A stretch of 64,000 bases of DNA from Pseudocercospora fijiensis CIRAD86 (Eukaryota > Ascomycota > Dothideomycetes > Mycosphaerellales > Mycosphaerellaceae): assembly GCF_000340215.1 (NCBI RefSeq), contig NW_006921532.1:62001-126000 (forward strand), in the 5' to 3' direction. The stretch's first letter is position 1; every line of letters begins with the position of its first letter. A program made the position numbers and the translations under genes. Shown in pieces: positions 57,831 to 64,000 of this stretch. The notes under the pieces were generated by a model. That model worked only from the letters and a program-made list of their open reading frames with translations, was not told the DNA's origin and did no database searches.

Positions 57831-57883
57831 TATAGGTATATTAATTAGGAGCCGTAGCGTAGAGGGCGGTTAATATACCTATA
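57831..57883. promoter_or_regulatory. Palindrome P2, copy 4
   Basis: Arms TATAGGTATATTAA and TTAATATACCTATA (14 bp, perfect), loop of 25 nt with gagccgtagcgtag. Confidence 0.8.
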
Positions 57884-58040
57884 TTAGTAAGCCCCGCGGC
57901 ATCTTAGTAGACTACTAGACACGAAAGAGGTAGGGATTAGGTGTAATAGCATCTCTACTAGAGAGCGTTAGGTCTTTATTTGCGATGTCTAGAGCCGATA
58001 AGCCTAATTATAGCTAAGCCCTAGGCATAATCCCGATATA

Positions 58041-60640
58041 TAACGATTAGTATAGTAGCTCGTCGAGATCTACGGCTACGATATCCTCTACGCCGCCGAC
58101 TAATTCGCCTTCGTCTCTCTACGCTTTATTACGTATACGCCTACCCTAAGCTCCTAGTATGCCGATCTTATAGTTTATCGAGGTCGCTAACCGTTCCTAA
58201 ATCGATAACTAGGTGCATTATAAAAGGGGGCCTTATACGCTTAGTTCTTGAGTTAGTAATAATAAGCTTAGGACGGAGTAATTATAATATAAGCGAGGCA
58301 GTACAATTTTAAGGGATTAATAAGAAGAGACCTTACTCGTATAGTAATTATCGCCTAGATATCTCCTAATAGAATAGGGCTTTAACTAGTTATACTAGTA
58401 CCTCTTTCCTAAATCGTACGCTGCCTCTTAATATTTCGGTAGTATTCTTATACCCCGTAGAAGAGTTTCTAGCCCCGCGACTTCTACTTTATCTAATAGG
58501 AGAAGTAGACTTTGCTAGAATACTATATACTACGGGAAGTATGTTAAATACCCTAACCCTAGGCGATTTAAAGCGATAAGCGTAGAGAGGCGCTTTGCGT
58601 GCTAATGTTTACGGAACCTATATTAAGTCCTAGTTATAGTAAATTATAGTTCTCGTCTAAGTCTAAACTATTTAGCAATTCTCCCGAGCTAAACTAGCTT
58701 CTCTTAAAGTAAAATCGCTACGGGCCGTAAAAGGCTTCTCTCTCGTATTCTCGTATAGTAGTGTTCGTATAAGGTAATAGTCTATTAACTAAAACTACTC
58801 TAAGCAACGCTTCGAGGGAAGGTTAGATACTTAATATATCTAATATAGTAATATCCTAGTAAGGATCTTGCTACCTAGACCTCCGCTACTACTATCGCTA
58901 CCCGGTCGACGTCTAGGTCTACCGCCGAATCTATTCTTCCTACCTAGATAGCTACGAAAGTTATATACCGAACCTCTAGAGTTACTATCGCTATTATCTT
59001 AGCTTTCCTTAGTACTACTACCTACGTTATCGAGGCCTTTAGCGCCCTGTATTTAGCCGCAGATAACTGTAAGCTTAGTAGATTTGCTAGTTAACCTCGC
59101 CTATACTCTATTTGCGACTCGAATACTGTTCGTAAGAAGCTCGCGGAGTTCCTCCGTCTCCTTAGTAAGCGTAGCAAGTTTAGATAAGAGCTTAGTAGCG
59201 GCTAGCGGTCCGTCTATTACTATTAGTAGCTAGATGTAAAGGACTAAAGGGCCGAGCTTACTCTTACGCGACTTATTCGGCTTCTAGATTCCTTTTTAGG
59301 ATTGCTTGTCGGTATTCTTACGCGGAGCTTTGCTACTAGTTGTCTTACGCGCAGATTAATAAGGCCGTAAGCTAGAAACGCCGTCGATATTACTATTATC
59401 GCTATCTCTATTACTAGCTTCGTTTTCGACGAATTTCTTACGCGGAGCTTTGCTACTAGTTGTCTTGCGCGCGGATTAATAAGGCCGTAAGCTAGAAACG
59501 CCGTCGATATTACTATTATCGCTATCTCTATTACTAGCTTCGTTTTCGACGAATTTCTTACGCGGAGCTTTGCTACTAGTTGTCTTACGCGCGAATTGAC
59601 GAGGCCGTAAGCTAGAAACGCCGTCGACATTACTATTATCGCTATCTCTATTACTAGCTTCGTTTTCGACGAATTTCTTACGCGGAGCTTTGCTACTAGT
59701 TGTCTTGCGCGCGAATTAACGAGACCGTAAGCTAGAAGCACCGTCGATATTACTATTACCGCTATCCTTATCGCTATCGCCTTCCTTATCCGGCGACTAA
59801 GACCTAGGTCCCTCGTTGTTAGGGTTACGAGTACGACGTAGAGACGGCCCTCTATCCTATAATGCCTCTATAGAGAAAGTTAGCTAGTACGAAATACGTT
59901 CGGAATGTAGTTATTATATACTATCTGCAGTATTTAGTACTATGCCTACTATATAGTTGAAGTAGCGTATAACACTATATTAGGTAGAGGTAGTTGCGGG
60001 TTAGGAGAGGAAAGCTTATAAAATGCAGGTATTAAATATTAATTCGAAGTAGCGGTAATTCCCTTCGCTTCGCATCTTCCTATATAGGTAGGGCGGGCCG
60101 CAACCCTATTTTATCTAATAAGGGTTTCGCGATTAGTAAATAATATAATCTTGCTATAGATAGAGAACCTTAGAATTATCCCGCAACTAGGGATATCTAG
60201 GTAAGGAGAACGATTCTTAAAGTAATATAGAAGTCGTTCCTTCCTTCCTTCGTTATACGAGATATAGTATCCGCTCCTGCTATCTCTAAGCATAAACCGC
60301 GCAATAATACTACTAGGAGAGAAATATAGTCTAGATGATTTCGTATACGCTATTAGACTCTATATATTAATACATTTAACTATTATAAAGGTTAGCAAAA
60401 TACTTGCGAATACGTAGCTTCTAGTACGTAGCTCGGGTAATCTCGCGATTCCCTAGGTTGTTTAAGTCTTTCTTATATGCGCTAAGATTTGGTAAAGGCT
60501 AATATAATGCAACAACGTTAGCTAGCTTACTAGGGTTCTGCGTCTCGGGATTAATAACTTAACGCTATCTTATTATAGTAAGTCCCGAAGACGGCCGTTC
60601 GGATGCTCGTAATTTCGGCCGCTCGTATAGTAGAGTAGAT
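58041..60640 (-). pseudogene. Tandem-family gene A remnant
   Basis: Minus-strand coding-like sequence between intergenic modules 1 and 2. The C-terminus reads ELVGGVEDIVAVDLDELL, nearly the same as in gene B to the right (VGGVENIEVKDLDELLY). The middle holds a 40-residue basic repeat (see 59310). Toward the N-terminus, 60293-60111 is open and contains SGYYISYNEGRKERLLYYFK. Frame changes and many stops prevent a full reading. Basic repeats plus an acidic C-terminus suggest a nuclear or chromatin role, but no domain is recognised. Confidence 0.45.
59310..59765 (-). repeat. 120-bp coding tandem repeat, about 4 copies
   Basis: Units with period 120 bp start ttcttacgcggagctttgct at about 59318, 59437, 59557 and 59677. 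In the likely coding frame (minus strand) each encodes SARKTTSSKAPRKKFVENEA followed by SNRDSDNSNIDGV, a basic-then-acidic disordered unit that looks like a repeated nuclear-localisation segment. The longest stop-free frame here (59741-59244) is a different one, rich in LAYGLVN and LVAKLRVR, and is most likely a shadow. Confidence 0.85.
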
Positions 60641-60949
60641 TCTAACTGTTGTTTGTTTGTTTACAAAGCTACTATACGGAAGCTAACCTAGATTTGTCGA
60701 TAGTTCTACAAGTTTGTTCGCTATACGTTACGGCTATCTAATATTACCCCTATCCCGCTAGGGCGGCGTATCTGCGGAGTAATATTAAAGCAACCCTCTA
60801 CCTCTATCGACTAGAGATACAATAATTAGTCGATATTGCTACGAGTTATGTATACGCTATATCTCCGCTGAAATTGTAGTACTTTTCATTTCCTATATAA
60901 TTGCCGCGGTTAACGGTACGATCCGATAGGGGTCTACGGGACTTCCCGC

Positions 60950-60976
60950 CTTTCGCTAGGGCGGTCCTACGGAAAT
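60950..60976. promoter_or_regulatory. Palindrome P1, copy 5
   Basis: Identical to copy 4 over the 27 bp. P2 starts 143 bp later. Confidence 0.7.
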
Positions 60977-61092
60977 CAAGTATACAGATACGGCTAGAAT
61001 AGTAACGGCAAGACAATACGGGTCTTTATTACGATTTAGGAGCAATTAGAGACTATACTATATATAGCACCGCTCGCCGTACTATTATAGCC

Positions 61093-61145
61093 TATAGGTG
61101 TATTAATTAGGAGCCGTAGCGTAGATAGCGGTTAATATACCTATA
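61093..61145. promoter_or_regulatory. Palindrome P2, copy 5
   Basis: Arms TATAGGTGTATTAA and TTAATATACCTATA. One mismatch compared with copy 4 (G for A), which is the unmutated state of a RIP site. Confidence 0.8.
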
Positions 61146-61330
61146 TTAGTAAACCCTACGGCATCTTAGCAGACTACTAGATACGAAAGAAGTAGGGATT
61201 AGGTATAATAGCATCTCTATAAGAGAGCGTTAGGTTTTTATTTGCAATATCTAGAGCCGATAACCCTAATTATAGCTAAGCCCTAGGTATAATCCCTATA
61301 TATTACAATTAGTATAGTAGCTCGTCGAGA

Positions 61331-63600
61331 TCCTTAACTTCGATGTTCTCTACGCCGCCGACCGATTCGCTATCGTCGAGATCCTTAGCGTCGATATCGT
61401 CCTCGTCGCTAACTAATTCGTCTCCGTCGCTATACTCGTTATTATAGATACCCTTGCCTAAGTTCTAAGTATAGCGAGCGACGAGTTTATCTACCTTAGT
61501 AGTATCCGTAGTATCGAATGTCGTAGCCTCGGAATTCTCGTCCGGGGTTAGGGCTACTAAGAGCGATCTAGGCGCGTTAATTAGTAGGTATAACTCGTAA
61601 ATTAATGTGCCTTTGCCGCTAGCGTCCTTATTTAGGTACTCGACGGTTATCGGCCTAATCGGACGATAGTCGAGTACCGGATCGACTACGGACTCTTTTA
61701 GCTACTTGTCTAAGTCTACTACGAGCGGTCCCGCCGTAGCGAGAACCTTTAATATTAAGTAGACTACTTCGGCGCCGATCTAGTTAGGACTATATATCGA
61801 GTTAGTATATAATTTATAGGGACCCTGTTTCTTATCTTAACTTACTAATATCTCTAGTTAAAAGCTCCGAATAGGCTACGGAGCCCTAGAAGACCGGCTT
61901 TCTTAAACTAATAGAAGAAACGACCCGATGTAATAGTACTATTAATAAGCGTTACTAGCCTCGATTAATCGTCTCTCTCCTTTCGAGTTCTGTTCGTAGT
62001 AAGTCGGTATATCGCTTATTTAACGAACTCCCTCGACGTAAGGGTTATAACTAGATCGGGCATACCGTGCTTTATAGCGTTAACTTGCGCTATAATCTAG
62101 AGTTTGTAAGTATCGCTACGTTCGATCTGCTACTCTAGTGCCGTAAATCCCTCGTAAAATGCCGCAGAAGACGTAACGGTATATATGTATATCTCGAGGG
62201 TCGACTAAGACTAGGTACCGTAGTAATCGGCGAATAATTTTGCTAATCCGAATATAGTTAAGGTAACCGACGCCGGCGGAGATTCCTAGTTGCGGTCTAA
62301 ATACGCCCGGTTGCTATATTGCTATACGACTAACGACTCGTTCTACTACTTAATCTACTCCCCGAGTGTTACGTAGGTCTTAACTTCGAAGAAACCCGTA
62401 ACGAGGCCTTCGATCTTACTCTATCGCTAGGGTATCTACTCTATTCGCTTCGTACTTATATATTACAGCAGACAGTCTCGGATAGCTAAAAGAGCGCTCT
62501 CTATAAAAGGCTTTTCTATAATTTGTCGCTTGCTACTCCGAACGCTAACGTTAATACGTAGTAGCTTACTACCGCCCGGCGGCTTACGCGAAGGTTAGCG
62601 CGCCTTTACCTACTTATTACGTTAGCGTAGATTATTATTTATGCCGAGGTACGTATATATCCTACCTTAGGCCGCCCCTTTAATAGCGTAGGGTTAGGAG
62701 CGCTAGGCGTACGCTTAGCCTTGCTAGGGCTACGGTCGTTAGGCCGAATGCTCGGCGCTATCGAGTCGGAATCGCTATCGTCGCTATTACCGCTAAGCGA
62801 TCTCTAGGGCGTAATTTGCGGCTCGTAATCGGAGTTCGAGCCGTAAGGGCTTTTATAATCGCTATATCGGCGTTAATTAGGCGGAGTTAGGCTAGGTGTA
62901 CTACCTATAGTAGGGTTACGCTATAGTAACGATCCGGATATAGATACCTCTATTAGTATAGCATCCTTCTCTAGTATAGTCCTTAGAGAAATGCTACCCT
63001 ATAGTGAGGCTACTAATTAAGCTACGTCTATCCTCGTAGTATCTTTCTCCGGCGTAGTAGTAGGTATACGGATGCAACTCCCGTATAGTTTGCGGAATTG
63101 CTTATCGGTAAATATAGCTAGCGCCTCCTAAGGAGTAACAATATCCGTGCCTTTAGATAGACAACGAGCTTATTAAAGCTTCGTCTATTCCTCGAGTAGA
63201 AAGAAGACCTATAAGCCTAGTTATCTAACCTATTAGGTCGCTCTAGGTGTCTATAATATACCGAATCCGACGTAAGTCGTAGTATAAGGCGTACTAGCTC
63301 TCCTTTTAACTTTTGCTCTCCGTTCGTACCGCGAGATATTGTTCTAGTTATCCGTATCCTATAAGCGGGTAGAGCGTAGTCGCTTACTAGTATAATAGAG
63401 CGTCTCTTAGTAAAATGCCGCCTACTATCGGCGCCGGTAGAAGTCTAGTCGGAATTACGCATCTCGGTAGTAGTAGCCTAAGGCAGGTATCTAGTTAGAG
63501 GACGAAAGGCTAAGAGTTTAAGCTCGTCGTACAAATTGTAGAGTACGAAGTGCGTATTAGGACTAAGGATGTACCGATAAGCTCCGCTACTAGCTAGTAG
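61331..63600 (-). pseudogene. Tandem-family gene B remnant
   Basis: Minus-strand coding-like sequence between modules 2 and 3. The N-terminal region reads LAFRPLTRYLP, TTTEMRNSD, SIILVSDYALPAYRIRITRT, GEQKLKGELVRLILRLTSDS and NRRSFNKLVVYLKARI. The C-terminus is acidic (ELVSDEDDIDAKDLDDSESV, then GGVENIEVKDLDELLY) and matches gene A. So A and B are tandem paralogs, or two copies of one repeated unit. Function unknown. Reading depends on accepting TAG/TAA as RIP products and at least one frame change. Confidence 0.5.
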
Positions 63601-63616
63601 AGTAGAACCTAACTTT

Positions 63617-64000
63617 TATTTGTTTGTTTGTTTACTAATATCCGAGCTCGTACGGGTCCTCTACGGACGCTACCCGAAATTTCTCGACGGTCCTACTAGC
63701 TTGTTCGCTATACGTAACGGCCGTCTAATATTATCCGTATCCCGCTACCCGCTAAGGGCGCGATATATACGCGGGATAATTTAAGCGACTTCTATACCTC
63801 TATCGACTAGAGACACAATACTCGGTTAACATTGCTATAAGTTATATATACGACATATCTCCGCTAAAATTAGAGTACTTTTTATTTCCTATATAATTGC
63901 TACAGTTAACGGTGCGATCGGATAGGGGTCTGCGGGACTTCCCGCATTTCGCTAGGGCGGTCCTACGGAAATCAAGTATATAGATACGGCTAGAATAGTA
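63617..64000. repeat. Intergenic module, copy 3 (cut by window end)
   Basis: The same module again, from ttgtttgtttgtttac through P1 and agtatatagatacggctaga, where the window ends. The tandem array therefore continues to the right. Confidence 0.85.
63946..63972. promoter_or_regulatory. Palindrome P1, copy 6
   Basis: ATTTCGCTAGGGC followed by GGTCCTACGGAAAT. The first base is A as in copy 1. Confidence 0.7.

Larger units (their letters stand above)
57423..58040. repeat. Intergenic module, copy 1
   Basis: About 600 bp repeated at 60648-61330 and, cut by the window end, at 63617-64000. Landmarks in order: ttgtttgtttgtttac, cgcgatatatacgcggga, tttcctatataattgc, ggtacgatccgataggggtc, P1, ggtctttatta, P2, agcatctcta, ccgataagcctaattatagc. 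It separates consecutive minus-strand genes, so it should hold the promoter of the left gene and the 3' region of the right one. Confidence 0.85.
60648..61330. repeat. Intergenic module, copy 2
   Basis: Second copy of the module at 57423, same landmarks in the same order. Differences are mostly RIP-type transitions plus a few indels near the left end. Confidence 0.85.
1..64000. other. RIP-mutated repeat block of a filamentous fungus
   Basis: TpA steps dominate the whole window while CpA and TpG are rare and CpG stays common. This is the classical signature of repeat-induced point mutation (C to T in CpA, on either strand) and not of CpG deamination. In every frame that could be followed, internal stops are almost only TAG and TAA, and codons such as ATA or TAC stand where family motifs expect ATG, TGC or CAC. 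The two LTRs of the retrotransposon differ only by transitions of this kind. The contrast with the untouched island at 1223-1336 shows how strong the effect is. RIP is known only from fungi, mainly Pezizomycotina, which sets the likely host group. I inferred this by eye; dinucleotide ratios were not computed. Confidence 0.93.

Noticed and set aside
59244..59741. Longest stop-free frame of the right part (165 codons, minus strand)
   Set aside because: It is an out-of-phase reading of the 120-bp tandem repeat. The frame encoding SARKTTSSKAPRKK-type units is the more plausible coding one; the open one is rich in LVAKLRV only because the repeat lacks stops in that phase.
1..64000. tRNA and rRNA genes
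   Set aside because: No cloverleaf with conserved T-loop (GGTTCGA-type) or rRNA core segment was seen; RIP damage could hide degraded ones.

Overview
This window is a gene-poor, repeat-rich block from a filamentous ascomycete that has been mutated from end to end by repeat-induced point mutation (RIP). CpA and TpG are strongly depleted, TpA is in excess and CpG is retained. Nearly every stop inside the recognisable reading frames is TAG or TAA, as expected from CAG, CAA or TGG after C-to-T change on either strand. I saw no intact full-length gene. Nearly all CDS-like items below are therefore pseudogenes, delimited by following a frame through its RIP-type stops. The species cannot be named from the sequence.

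Layout. 1-6.4 kb: plus-strand remnants, including one frame of about 1,080 codons that ends near a 144-bp duplication and a 30-bp minisatellite. A 114-bp island at 1223-1336 shows no RIP. 7-9.3 kb: minus-strand fragment of an SF1 helicase of the ZNFX1/SAD-3 type, with 255-bp and 273-bp tandem repeats and a short telomere-like run. 9.9-14 kb: minus-strand unknown genes and a MITE. 14-17.7 kb: Tc1/mariner-type DNA transposon with a second, convergent ORF. 17.7-23.8 kb: unknown genes and a MITE. 23.9-24.4 kb: C-terminal fragment of an Argonaute PIWI domain. 25.0-37.3 kb: complete RIP-killed Ty3/gypsy-type LTR retrotransposon with three long ORFs, the third of 912 codons and unknown function. 37.3-41 kb: plus-strand unknown frame, AT microsatellite and a nested MITE. 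41-64 kb: a long run of minus-strand unknown genes, one F-box/2EXR-like fragment, an N gap, and from 57.4 kb a tandemly repeated gene-plus-intergenic module.

Two signals tie the region together. Inside the retrotransposon a near-palindromic motif of about 27 bp recurs five times, always outside or at the border of the ORFs. Outside it, two other palindromes (called P1 and P2 here) recur at the borders of the minus-strand genes. Their spacing is constant within each subgroup: 169-170 bp on the left and 143 bp on the right. The presence of RIP-killed fragments of two RNA-silencing-type genes (Argonaute and SF1 helicase) in one repeat block is also notable.
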